Shown here one piece after another: positions 23,954-32,568 of a stretch of DNA of 36,980 bases; within the stretch, counting starts at the first letter, position 1; each line of letters begins with the position of its first letter. The stretch covers positions 1 through 36,980 of the forward strand of contig JAFGHA010000025.1 in assembly GCA_016930275.1 (NCBI GenBank), read 5' to 3'. The notes below the pieces were generated by a model. That model was not told the origin of the DNA. It searched no databases and saw nothing but the letters and a program-made list of their open reading frames with translations. Both the position numbers and the translations under genes were made by a program. This stretch comes from Chitinispirillaceae bacterium. Lineage in GTDB: Bacteria > Fibrobacterota > Chitinivibrionia > Chitinivibrionales > Chitinispirillaceae.

Positions 23954-25132
23954 TCAGTGCATGATCACCGAGGACTTCTTGGCGATTTCCTCTTTCCAGA
24001 TGGTTTCCGCCCGATTATACCAGAAAAGGGGAGACTCGAGGTTGGCCGAGCTGTCGGATACGGAACCCAGATTCTTCATCAGCTCCGAAAAATCCTCCAT
24101 TATTTTCCTGAGATCCTTGTATTTCTGAAGGCTGAGCGAAGCGATAAAGATAATGAAATGGCTTATTGCAAGCTGGGTATGGTTGCATTCGTCGGGAGAG
24201 GCTATTGCCTGTGTCAACCATGTTCTGCAGTTGTCGATGAGGTTCTGCTTCATTGAGGGTTCCGCGAAAAAGAGCGTGATATAATTGAGGTACCCGACGG
24301 TGAACATGCCGTTTGCGGATTGGTGTACCGAGGCGATTTTTGCACAGGTTTCAGCGAGCATATAGCAACCTAACGCATTCAGCCGTTTCCGCGGCGACTG
24401 AAAAAAAGAGTCCGCAATGATTACGTTGAGTTCTTCAAGCAGTTTTTTTCTCTTTTTTATTCCTTTCGACAGCAGCAGCTTAATCTGATCGCTGTAACTG
24501 CTGTGGCGTTTGATGGCACCATTCTCGTCTACCAGATTGAAATGGGAAATGTCGATGGATGCGGTGTAACAATCCGAACAGACAATCGGGAGCGCCGCAA
24601 AGTAATCAAACGATTCCCCTTCCCTGGTAATGCATTCGGGAAAGTAATCATTTTCAGGCCATTGCCATGTAAACTCGTTCTCGTTGAGAAGATAGCCGTA
24701 TACATGATTCGAACCGCATATGCCGCAGGTGGCACGGAACCGCGAGTAGCCTGCTTCCTCAAACGTGTAGGGCCGTAATGTTTCAAAAGTGCTGCGGTTG
24801 ACGGAGCGTTGCAGCTCGGAGATGTCGGAAATGATGCTCATTTCCTGACCTGAGGCAGAGGTGGTGATGGTTTCCCTGAGAGTGTTTTCCGGGTTGAGCA
24901 GATAGAGACGGCAGCCGATGCCTTCAAGCCTTTTTTTCAGATTCAGAAGGAGGCGTATGGCGTTCGTGTCAATCGAGGGAACTCCGGAAAGATCCAGGAC
25001 GAGGTCGTTGTCGGGAAATTTCTGAATCAAAGAAGAGAGTGCAGGGGTCAGCGAGGAGAAGGAGGCTATACTCAACGGCCCTTTTAGAATCGCTATTTGA
25101 AAACCGTTATTTCCGACCGTTTCAATTTCCAC
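23954..25132 (-). CDS. STAS-domain protein with two CxxC pairs and helical C-terminal domain
   Basis: The N-terminal 105 residues form a STAS domain (anti-sigma-factor antagonist fold): ILKGPLSIASFSSL, then LVLDLSGVPSIDTNAIRLLLNL. Thr56 occupies the position of the phosphorylatable Ser in SpoIIAA/RsbV. Residues 110-200 contain C136GIC139 and C185SDC188, which could bind zinc. The remaining 190 residues are helical (LLLSKGIKKRKKLLEELNVI, LQKYKDLRKIMEDFSELMKNL). The start is a GTG behind GGGGGA. No kinase or phosphatase partner is adjacent. I suggest a signalling switch protein coupled to a redox- or metal-sensing module; that combination is inference. Confidence 0.75.
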   Translation of the reverse strand: MEIETVGNNGFQIAILKGPLSIASFSSLTPALSSLIQKFPDNDLVLDLSGVPSIDTNAIRLLLNLKKRLEGIGCRLYLLNPENTLRETITTSASGQEMSIISDISELQRSVNRSTFETLRPYTFEEAGYSRFRATCGICGSNHVYGYLLNENEFTWQWPENDYFPECITREGESFDYFAALPIVCSDCYTASIDISHFNLVDENGAIKRHSSYSDQIKLLLSKGIKKRKKLLEELNVIIADSFFQSPRKRLNALGCYMLAETCAKIASVHQSANGMFTVGYLNYITLFFAEPSMKQNLIDNCRTWLTQAIASPDECNHTQLAISHFIIFIASLSLQKYKDLRKIMEDFSELMKNLGSVSDSSANLESPLFWYNRAETIWKEEIAKKSSVIMH

Positions 25133-25467
25133 GCTATCCCCCGATCATTGCGGCGACTGTTTACGGGTGGCATCGTTAACGGTCGTCGACTGAGGTTGTT
25201 ACGGTGAACCGCATTCCGGAAACCGGATACGGAGTGGTATTGCGTTGTGCCTGTACCGCCGGCCGGTTGTGTTTTATATACTATTTGTACACGATAGTGC
25301 CGTCTTCTCCGATAAATGCCTTTGCTATGACGGAAGTGATAATATCGGCAGAAACCTATCGCAGCGGTTGGCGGCAGTGGTGTCATGTCGCATGACAACG
25401 GCTGACAGACCGTTAATAAGTTTATAATAGCGCGAAAAAGGTGTCAAGAACAGCAGGCGGAGGTGTG
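25133..25467. other. Intergenic region upstream of the STAS gene
   Basis: I see no gene in this 335-bp stretch between two minus-strand genes. It should contain the STAS-gene promoter. A short dyad (TGTCATG-TCG-CATGACA) at 25381-25397 is the only distinct element. There is no obvious terminator for the upstream peptidase-lipoprotein operon. Confidence 0.4.
25381..25397. promoter_or_regulatory. Palindrome, possible operator
   Basis: TGTCATG and CATGACA are exact reverse complements around a 3-base centre, about 250 bp upstream of the STAS gene. The size and symmetry fit a binding site for a dimeric regulator; nothing else supports it. Confidence 0.3.
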
Positions 25468-26016
25468 CTACTCGAGTTTATGTTCGTAGAAATAGCTGAC
25501 AAGGACTTTATACGGAAACGATCGTGCGTAGTCGGAGAAAAGTTTGCCGTAATAATGAAACGGATTCGGCTGTGGATCCGATGCCGGGGCTTTTGCCTTT
25601 ACCGGAAGCGTATAGCTGAATCGCTGATCGTCACGAAGGCGTTCCGCCTGCAGTCTGATAGGCATTGAGAGGGTGTCTCCCGTGAGTTCCATGGCGGTGA
25701 TGGTAACGGAAATCCGTATGGTAGGATTGTCGTTGTCTTCAACCATTGTATAAAGACCGTATTTCTGACATCGCCGGAATTCCGAGAGCAGTTTCAGCCA
25801 GATCGTATTGAATGTTTTAAGCAGGATCTTCTGCTGATCAGGATTCGACGGCCAATCGGGAAGATTGCCGGTTTCCACCTCACTGATTATGGGTGAAAGG
25901 CTGAGTTTTTCATCAACCACCGGAATAGTGGCGGCAATGTAGGTATCGATTCTCCTGACCGGTGTGCATGCAATCGTTAGTGCGCAGAAGGTGAGAATGA
26001 CAGTTGTTTTCATCAT
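25468..26016 (-). CDS. Small lipoprotein of unknown function
   Basis: The 182-residue product has a lipoprotein signal, MMKTTVILTFCALTIAC, with lipobox LTIAC. The mature part has no domain I can name; it is a mixed alpha/beta protein with LLKTFNTIWLKLLSEFRRC, PTIRISVTITAMELTGDT and a final FPYKVLVSYFYEHKLE. Two ATGs are in tandem; using the first, the start overlaps the stop of the peptidase gene by 4 bp (ATGA), indicating translational coupling. A role in folding, anchoring or secretion of the upstream peptidase is possible but only inferred from the coupling. Confidence 0.7.
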   Translation of the reverse strand: MMKTTVILTFCALTIACTPVRRIDTYIAATIPVVDEKLSLSPIISEVETGNLPDWPSNPDQQKILLKTFNTIWLKLLSEFRRCQKYGLYTMVEDNDNPTIRISVTITAMELTGDTLSMPIRLQAERLRDDQRFSYTLPVKAKAPASDPQPNPFHYYGKLFSDYARSFPYKVLVSYFYEHKLE

Positions 26017-27902
26017 GGGGCTATCAGCAGCTTCCGCCGCACGCGGGAAGGTGAAACGTTTGAAAGCGGGTCCCGGGTAATGACAACGGTATATATCCCC
26101 GGAGCGAAATCGGTACCGTTTCTGTTTCTGCAGATGAGATTGAATCGTTGCCGACCCGATGATGCGGCGAACGTTTGTTCGGGAAGTCGCCAGACGAGGC
26201 TTCCGTTCAGGGAATACACGGCAATTTCTGAGATATCATTGCCGCTGACATAGGCGGTACCGTGATGACGACGAAGGGAAATCGGATTGGGGTACAGATT
26301 GATCTGATCCGCGGGCAGCGTTGAATCGATATTACACTGCAGCGAGTAATTCCGGTTGAGAACCGGGTCCGCGTTGGTGATGATGAGTGTGGCTTCGTCG
26401 AGTGACTGCCATGAGCTGACATCAAGAGCACCTCTCCCGGATTCATCTATGGCCATTGCAACAAGGGAATCCGATCCGTTTTTCCTGATCAGTAGTGTTG
26501 CCAGCCAGTTGTTGCCGTACCCTGAAGTGACCTGCGGATCGCCGTTGAACGCTAAAGTCAGGGTGTCGGTCTCCAACTCCGCCGGGATGAACCTGAGAAG
26601 GTTGACACTGTTGAGTCTCACGGTTCCGGAAACCGATGTCGGGAGCTGTGTGCGAACGGGTTGTTTCAAGGTGAAAAAGGCGGCGTCGGGGAGAAACAGT
26701 GCCGGATCGGCCCGGCTGCCGGAAAAGAATGATGCGGTATGAAATGAATGCAGAAGATTCGCCCACGACCTGCCGATTTTCAGTGAGCTCTCCCGCAGAT
26801 TTTCGGGGAACGGAGTTTTTTTCTGGTAATTGGCGTAATGCATCGATCGGATGAATTCAATGCCGTCGTCGGTTGGCGAATGGTAATAGATATAGAGCAG
26901 AAGCAGCGTATTGGTATACACCACATCTGAAGTGGAATTGTCGAAAAAGGATACGGTAGGGCGATCAAAGTAGGTGGTCGAGTACTGAAGGTAGTCATTT
27001 ATCGAATCGAATGCCATTTCCTCCATGGTGACCGCACTGCCTTCCGTCCAGCTCAAGGGAAAATCGTCGAGCCAGATATCATCGTCGACATGCCATGACA
27101 TCGCATACTGTATAGCGTGGAAAAATTCATGCGCGCAGGTGACGCGGATCCCGTTGGCGGGATTGACATCATATCCGAGAGCGTGCCATTCGGAACCTGA
27201 CCAGTCATTGCGGAGCGTTATCGTACTGCCGTACCCCTTTTCGGGTAATTGTTCGTTCAGATACGTAAGTCCGTAATAGCCGTCGTTCTGCTTCTCGAGG
27301 ACTACTTTATACCGGTCGGAGGGATGTTGATCATCACGAACGGATACCGGTGGCACGAATCCGAAGCGGTCAATTTCCATTGCCCATGAGCTGTCAAGCG
27401 CGAATGCGGTTTCATCCACGTAGTCGGGTACACCGTTGGGGGTATGGGTTCGACTGCGCCAGTCCGGGGTCCCGAATCCGTACCGGTCGGTGGAATCAAC
27501 ACGATCGTCGCCAATGGTAGTATAGAATATTTCAAAATGTCCTCCGGGTGATGTGCAGGAGGAGAAGGTGTCCGGAAGTTGTGCCGCCATTTTATACAGT
27601 TCTCTGAATCCGGTGGAGAGCTGTCCCCATACTTTGGCAAGCAACAGAAGATCATCTTCCGAGGGTACGGTTATGGCCTGGGGGGTATTCGTGGTTATGT
27701 GGCCGCGACGTGCGGCACGCTGGGCAAGAAAGGGAGTGCATCGTTCCTCAAGAGTTCGCAGATCCGCCGATGACATCCGGGCGGGCCAATTATGGGAAGG
27801 TCGCTGTAGATTACGGGTTTTTGCCGAGCCGGATGAGGAATATGAAAGAAGCACGGTTAATCCGTAAATTAAAATGTTTATTAGTCTCCCGTTCAACTTC
27901 AT
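26013..27902 (-). CDS. Secreted HExxH metallopeptidase with type IX sorting tail
   Basis: Signal peptide MKLNGRLINILIYGLTVLLSYSSSGSAKT. Residues about 120-500 resemble the MXAN_6640 family of putative metalloproteases: HFEIFYTTIGDDRVDSTD, then NGVPDYVDETAFALDSSW. The zinc site is AHEFFHAIQYAMSW with H258, E259 and H262. The domain also contains WTEGSAVTMEEMAFD, where a Glu could be the third zinc ligand. Residues about 540-629 are a textbook C-terminal sorting domain (INLYPNPISL, ISEIAVYSLNGSLVWRLP, FAPGIYTVVIT). It is expected to be exported through the outer membrane. It is the first gene of an operon with the lipoprotein that overlaps its stop codon. Confidence 0.85.
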   Translation of the reverse strand: MKLNGRLINILIYGLTVLLSYSSSGSAKTRNLQRPSHNWPARMSSADLRTLEERCTPFLAQRAARRGHITTNTPQAITVPSEDDLLLLAKVWGQLSTGFRELYKMAAQLPDTFSSCTSPGGHFEIFYTTIGDDRVDSTDRYGFGTPDWRSRTHTPNGVPDYVDETAFALDSSWAMEIDRFGFVPPVSVRDDQHPSDRYKVVLEKQNDGYYGLTYLNEQLPEKGYGSTITLRNDWSGSEWHALGYDVNPANGIRVTCAHEFFHAIQYAMSWHVDDDIWLDDFPLSWTEGSAVTMEEMAFDSINDYLQYSTTYFDRPTVSFFDNSTSDVVYTNTLLLLYIYYHSPTDDGIEFIRSMHYANYQKKTPFPENLRESSLKIGRSWANLLHSFHTASFFSGSRADPALFLPDAAFFTLKQPVRTQLPTSVSGTVRLNSVNLLRFIPAELETDTLTLAFNGDPQVTSGYGNNWLATLLIRKNGSDSLVAMAIDESGRGALDVSSWQSLDEATLIITNADPVLNRNYSLQCNIDSTLPADQINLYPNPISLRRHHGTAYVSGNDISEIAVYSLNGSLVWRLPEQTFAASSGRQRFNLICRNRNGTDFAPGIYTVVITRDPLSNVSPSRVRRKLLIAP

Positions 27903-28217
27903 TGCAAGTTCTTTCCAAAAATCTTCTTACCGATATGCTGCCTGTAATCGGTTGCGTTTCTGCAACGGTTACGGCATTGCCGGTCTGGCCTGTGTATTTA
28001 TATATAGTACGTTTATACTCTCCTTCTCACAACGAAAATACTCAATTCTGGTACAAAATAAAAACAGGCGCCGGGAAGACGCCTGTCTTATAATTTACCC
28101 ATTTACTCTTCCTTATCACTCAGAATGTGGGGAAGCGAGTGGCAAGGAGGCACACAAGGGAGGTGCACAGAGTTCCGGGTTGTTCTTTTTTTGTATCGGA
28201 GATTCAGAACGCTGACT
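27903..28217. other. Gap between the TPR and peptidase genes
   Basis: This 315-bp stretch between two minus-strand genes holds the terminator of the TPR gene (28056-28086) and presumably the promoter of the peptidase operon. Short frames seen here lack ribosome-binding sites and coding character. Confidence 0.45.
28056..28086 (-). terminator. Rho-independent terminator of the TPR gene
   Basis: On the minus strand ACAGGCG (28086-28080) pairs perfectly with CGCCTGT (28070-28064) around a 9-nt loop. TTTTATTTT follows. It lies about 130 nt downstream of the TPR stop codon. Confidence 0.8.
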
Positions 28218-28991
28218 TTAGTCTTTTTTTTCCGGAATGAAAAAATGCTCATTCAGTACTGCCAGTTCTTCGAATTCGTTTCGGAATGCGGTAAAAAAAT
28301 TCTGCGCATCGACAAGTCGATTACAGGCTTTGGCGGCATCGAGAAGATTGAGGAATGTTTCCTTGTCGGTAGGATTCAATTTCAGAGATTCTGAAAACAG
28401 CACAAATGCATCGTCAAAACGCTCCTGGTAATACGAGATGATTCCAAGACCGCAGAATGCTTCGGGGTTTGGTCCCTCCTTGTCATTGACCTGCAGAAAC
28501 AGATCCATCGCCTTGTAGAGATTTCCAGAATCGAGTTCTTTTTTCGCTTCTTCCAGTACCGGGTTGTAGATTCCTACGGCAAACGCTCTTCTACTATGAT
28601 AAATCTCGTCACCCTGATCCCTGATACATTCATGTAAAATCGCAATTTCCTCAATTTCCGGATTTTTAGTGTAACTGTCTTCAAATATCCCGCTGACTTC
28701 GTGAATTTTCCGAAGTTTAAGTGCCGCGTCGAATAGATTCACCAGTGCGTCGGTATAATCAGGGCGCAGACTGACAGACTTCCGGAACATCGTATAAGCA
28801 TCATTCCAGGCATTCTGTGACCACGATAGAATTCCCATATTATTGAATGCCCGCCAGTTTTCAGGATTTTTTTCAACAATAGTTACCAGAATAGCGGCTG
28901 CTTCAGAAAGGTTGCCGTTCGCTATGGCTTCTTCAGCCTTGATATTTTCCTCTTTAAAACGATCCTGATGAACGGTATCTTTAGAATGCAT
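28218..28991 (-). CDS. Tetratricopeptide-repeat protein
   Basis: The ATG at 28991 is chosen for its AAGGAG site 7 nt upstream; the frame is open to 29027. The 257-residue product is soluble and helical without a signal peptide. TPR-like repeats are visible at the start (EEAIANGNLSEAAAILVTIVEKNPENWRAFNNMGI, NAWNDAYTMFRKSVSLRPDY) and again near the end (LDSGNLYKAMDLFLQVN, YYQERFDDAFVLFSESLKLNPTD). TPRs mediate protein-protein contacts. It has no informative neighbour except the divergently placed DsbD-like gene; the role is unknown. Confidence 0.8.
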   Translation of the reverse strand: MHSKDTVHQDRFKEENIKAEEAIANGNLSEAAAILVTIVEKNPENWRAFNNMGILSWSQNAWNDAYTMFRKSVSLRPDYTDALVNLFDAALKLRKIHEVSGIFEDSYTKNPEIEEIAILHECIRDQGDEIYHSRRAFAVGIYNPVLEEAKKELDSGNLYKAMDLFLQVNDKEGPNPEAFCGLGIISYYQERFDDAFVLFSESLKLNPTDKETFLNLLDAAKACNRLVDAQNFFTAFRNEFEELAVLNEHFFIPEKKD

Positions 28992-29323
28992 CGGCGAACT
29001 CCTTCTACCGGGCTGAAGATCATGCACTGAACCGGTGGTACGGTCGCACCATGGAGGATTGGTTGAAACGATTATACATTTTACTGTATAAATCGGATAA
29101 TTTGTTTACTGCCGAGGGAAACGATGGAAAGAAAAACTGACGTGCAAAAAGCGCAGTCCCTATCGGCGGGACCGCTGAGGTATGCTGACCGTTTTTACAG
29201 TGGTATATTTTCCAACAGTTTGCGCCCCGGTTTAAACGAAAATCTTCTAATGTAAGTAATATACATTGCTTGATCTTTCCGGTAAAACTATAACTGTAAA
29301 TCGGTGAGCGGAATAGAATTCGA
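28992..29323. other. Divergent intergenic region
   Basis: This 332-bp region lies between the TPR gene (minus) and the DsbD-like gene (plus) and should contain both promoters. I see no convincing promoter boxes, repeats or genes. A long minus-strand frame crossing it has no coding character. Confidence 0.35.
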
Positions 29324-29977
29324 ATGGTGAGACGAGGTGCTGTCCCGGTGACTTCCAGACTCCAGAATAAATGTACGGAAAAGGTGACGAACCCGGCAGG
29401 ACGTCCCGGGTGTCCTGCCGCGTGGAGGATGGTTGGGGGTTTTGTCCTCTGGGTGATGACAGTATATGGCGCTCCATCACCGGAGTTGACCGTCATGTGT
29501 TCAAAATCATCATATTGCCGTAATGATACGGTCATTCTGGCAATACAGATACGGATACCCGATGGGTATGTTCTGATCGGCAATCCCAAAGGTCCCGGCG
29601 TCGGTCGATCCCTGAAACTGCGAATTTCATCAAACGATCACTCCATCCGATGGCTTGAGGTCCGTAAACCTCCCGCCAAAAAATACGGACCGCCGTTCGG
29701 TGAATGGGTATGGACGTACTCCGGCAATGTCTTTTTTTTCTGTACCGGGGTTGTTTCTCCCGATACCGGCCGGATTTTCAGTTCAACCTATTCGGGAACC
29801 GTGTTGTTTGAAGGTTTGTTGTGCAGCAGTGAATGCCGGTTGGAAACGAGAACGTTACCGTTCACCCTGGCGATTGATGATAATCGGAAAGTGAAAGAAC
29901 ATTTCGTGGCTTCAGCGGATTTGTTCAGAATTTTTACTGCCAGCAGAGCCTCAATGCCTCTTGATTCATACCGGTGA
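29324..29977 (+). CDS. DsbD N-terminal (alpha) domain-like exported protein
   Basis: The frame runs from an ATG at 29324, but the hydrophobic export signal (MVGGFVLWVMTVYGAPSP) starts only at codon 36, with GGAGG touching the ATG at 29429. The true start is therefore uncertain. The mature part (about 150 residues) follows the pattern of the periplasmic alpha domain of DsbD: VILAIQIRIPDGYVLIGNPKGPGVG, FGEWVWTYSGNVFFF, SGTVLFEGLLCSSECRLETRTLPFTLAI. The Cys pair in CSSEC resembles the reactive cysteines of that domain. DsbD-alpha accepts electrons and passes them to periplasmic thiol proteins. No transmembrane DsbD partner is in the window. Confidence 0.6.
   Translation: MVRRGAVPVTSRLQNKCTEKVTNPAGRPGCPAAWRMVGGFVLWVMTVYGAPSPELTVMCSKSSYCRNDTVILAIQIRIPDGYVLIGNPKGPGVGRSLKLRISSNDHSIRWLEVRKPPAKKYGPPFGEWVWTYSGNVFFFCTGVVSPDTGRIFSSTYSGTVLFEGLLCSSECRLETRTLPFTLAIDDNRKVKEHFVASADLFRIFTASRASMPLDSYR
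29394..29420 (+). repeat. GC-rich hairpin before a candidate ribosome-binding site
   Basis: CGGCAGGAC (29394-29402) and GTCCTGCCG (29412-29420) pair perfectly over 9 bp with a 9-nt loop. The stem ends 3 nt before GGAGG (29424-29428). If translation starts near 29429, this structure would lie against the ribosome-binding site; if it starts at 29324, it is inside the coding sequence. Confidence 0.4.
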
Positions 29978-30262
29978 GTGAGGGTGTCTTGATGCTGCGG
30001 CTCGGAGACCGGTCACCGGTTTCTTCCGGCGTTCAATCTGTGGCATGTCTGGCGCGGCCTCCCTTCTTTACTTTCATCCCGTAACTAAATACAACCATAT
30101 CTCCACTACCGGAAATCCTGTAGTTATTTTAAAACTGAAAAACTGCCTTTATGTGACGACAGTCACAGTTCACGTTTTGCGGGCGTTGTATATTGTTTCA
30201 AAATGACAGTACCGTATTTATAGAAAATAATCCCCAATTTTCCAACGATATCCGGAGGGTAT

Positions 30263-32422
30263 ATGCCATCACGAAAGGCGAATGAGGCTCAATTCCATTT
30301 CATTTGCGGTGATCTGGACGAGCGTACCTTTGAAGTTGCTGATTTTTCGGGAGTCGATATAATTTCAACTCCCTACCGTTTTGATATTACTCTGCTTTCA
30401 GTCAAATCTGAAATAACTCCCGACGAGATTATCGGAAAACCGACAACGCTGTACATTTTCAGGGATGGGGAATATGTACCGTATTCCGGAATAGTCAATG
30501 AATTCGAGCTTATCGACAGAAACACCGACTTTATTACGTACAATGCCCACCTTGTACCGAAACTCTGGCTCCTCAGTATCAATCAGCAGACCCGAATATT
30601 CCAGAATTTGGATGTGACTGCAATAATCAAACAGGTCCTCGACGATGCTGGTATCACCGAATATGAATTCGCCGCGAAAACCTATCCGAAGCGGGAATTT
30701 GTCGTACAATACCAGGAATCGGATCTCAATTTTGTTTCGCGCCTCATGGAAAATGCCGGACTCTGGTATTTTTTCAAGGAACCGCCGCTTTTAAAAGAGG
30801 AAGTCGCTTCCGGAGCCTCGATTGAAAAAGTGGTTATCACCGATAAACCATCGCTTTTCGCCGATATCGATGGTGAATCAATGATCCGTTTCCGATCGGC
30901 GTCGGGGCTCAACGAGCGTATCGAAGAAGAACAGAAAGAATCGGTCAACATGTTGCACTACGAAAAGCATGTCGTTCCGAAAGAGGTACTGCTGAAAAAT
31001 TACAATTACCGGAAGCCGGAAGTGGAAATCAGCGGGAAGAAACCGGTCAAGAACGGGTATGAAGGTACGGTATGTGAATACGGCGGGGATTTCAAGGAGC
31101 CCGGCGAAGCGCAGGATGCCGCCACGGTTCTTTCGAACCGCATACAGTCGCATCAGGCAACGGTGAGCGGTACGGGCAACTGCCGTGGTTTCAGGGCCGG
31201 TTTCCGGTTCACGCTGGAGGAGCATTTCCGTGACGAACTCAATACCACCTACGTACTGACGCGGGTGAATCATACCGGTGGTCATCTTGCCGGGGGCTCG
31301 GCGGTGGTGACGTATGAGAACCACTTCAGGTCGATCAGTGCCGAAGCCGCGGAAACCTACGCCCCGGTAAAGAAAACCGTGGTTCCCAAGGTGAACGGGG
31401 TGCTCACGGCGATGGTCGAGGCCAACGGCGGCGAATATGCCCAGCTCGATGAAACAGGCCGCTACAAGATCCGTATGCCGTTTGATTTGACCGATGAAAA
31501 GAACAACTGCAAGGGATCGAAATACATGCGCCTGGCGCAACCCTACAGCGGTCCTCAATACGGCATGCATTTTCCGGTACATGAAGGGGCGGAGATGGTG
31601 TTCGCCTGTATCGACGGCGATCCGAACAAACCGATAGGTATCGGTACGGTCCCTCATGCCAATACCATATCACCCGTAATTGACAAAAACCGTTTCCAGA
31701 ACCTCATCCGTACCGCTGGCGGCAACGAACTGCTGATGCACGATGAAGACGGCAAACAGCGTATTCAGCTCACTACCAATAATAAGCATGTGCTCAACAT
31801 GGATGATGAGAAACAGGTTATCACCCTCTCTTCCACCGATAAAAATGCGCTGGTGATTGACGACACGAATACCAAAGTGACGCTCAACAGCGGCAAGCAC
31901 GGTATCGAAATGAGCTATGCCGACGGCAGTGAGAGTATCGTGGTTACAACGGCCAACGGGCATATCATCAAACTCGACGACGCCAACGAAAAACTGACCG
32001 TCCAGACCAAGGGCGGCCATATATTCGAAATGGACGACAGCGGTAATAAAATAGTGGTATCTGACAAGAGTAGCAAAAATACGGTAACGCTCGACGGCGG
32101 GGGCGGATTGATCCTCGATTCCAAAGGGAAAATTGAGATCAAGGCCTCGCAGGACCTCTCCATTCAAGCGGCGAATATCGCTATTAAAGCCAATGGCAAA
32201 ATTGAGGCGAAGGCTGCCATGGATATGAAGCTGCAGGGTATGAACCTCGAGGCCAAGGGTGACATGAATGTTAAGGCCGAGGCCGGTATGAATATGGAGA
32301 TCAAGGGTGGTATTGGAGCCAAGGTTGAGGGTGGCGTACAGGCCAACCTGAAGGGCACGATGACCACGGTGGAAGGTTCCGCCATGACAACGGTCAAAGG
32401 TGCGTTAGTAATGATCAATTGA
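30263..32422 (+). CDS. vgrG: Type VI secretion tip protein VgrG
   Basis: This 719-residue protein begins behind GGAGGGT. Residues about 1-370 match the gp27-like part of VgrG (STPYRFDITLLSV, YSGIVNEFELI, YQESDLNFVSRLMENAGLWYFF). Residues about 375-470 form the gp5 OB-fold (YAQLDETGRYKIRMPFDLTDEK, MHFPVHEGAEMVFACIDGDPNKPIGIG). The remaining 250 residues are a long beta-helix of repeated 10-20-residue strands (IQLTTNNKHVLNMDDEKQ, IEMSYADGSESIVV, IEIKASQDLSIQAANI). A VgrG trimer forms the spike of the type VI needle; no toxin domain is fused at its C terminus. The PAAR gene and a candidate effector follow on the same strand. No tss structural genes are inside the window. Confidence 0.95.
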   Translation: MPSRKANEAQFHFICGDLDERTFEVADFSGVDIISTPYRFDITLLSVKSEITPDEIIGKPTTLYIFRDGEYVPYSGIVNEFELIDRNTDFITYNAHLVPKLWLLSINQQTRIFQNLDVTAIIKQVLDDAGITEYEFAAKTYPKREFVVQYQESDLNFVSRLMENAGLWYFFKEPPLLKEEVASGASIEKVVITDKPSLFADIDGESMIRFRSASGLNERIEEEQKESVNMLHYEKHVVPKEVLLKNYNYRKPEVEISGKKPVKNGYEGTVCEYGGDFKEPGEAQDAATVLSNRIQSHQATVSGTGNCRGFRAGFRFTLEEHFRDELNTTYVLTRVNHTGGHLAGGSAVVTYENHFRSISAEAAETYAPVKKTVVPKVNGVLTAMVEANGGEYAQLDETGRYKIRMPFDLTDEKNNCKGSKYMRLAQPYSGPQYGMHFPVHEGAEMVFACIDGDPNKPIGIGTVPHANTISPVIDKNRFQNLIRTAGGNELLMHDEDGKQRIQLTTNNKHVLNMDDEKQVITLSSTDKNALVIDDTNTKVTLNSGKHGIEMSYADGSESIVVTTANGHIIKLDDANEKLTVQTKGGHIFEMDDSGNKIVVSDKSSKNTVTLDGGGGLILDSKGKIEIKASQDLSIQAANIAIKANGKIEAKAAMDMKLQGMNLEAKGDMNVKAEAGMNMEIKGGIGAKVEGGVQANLKGTMTTVEGSAMTTVKGALVMIN

Positions 32423-32568
32423 TGTACCGGTGTCGGGGTTTCTCGATACAGGGGTTTCGCATGGCGCCGGGTTGAATAATGTGAGCCGGCCGGATTTTCT
32501 TTTAGGGAAGATTACAAACAGTTACCGGTTCAGCCTATCTGCCGGTACTCTGATACAAGGAGAATGTA

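Noticed and set aside
29020-29589. 189-codon minus-strand frame
   Set aside because: It overlaps the start of the TPR gene and the DsbD-like gene, has no ribosome-binding site and no protein-like composition.
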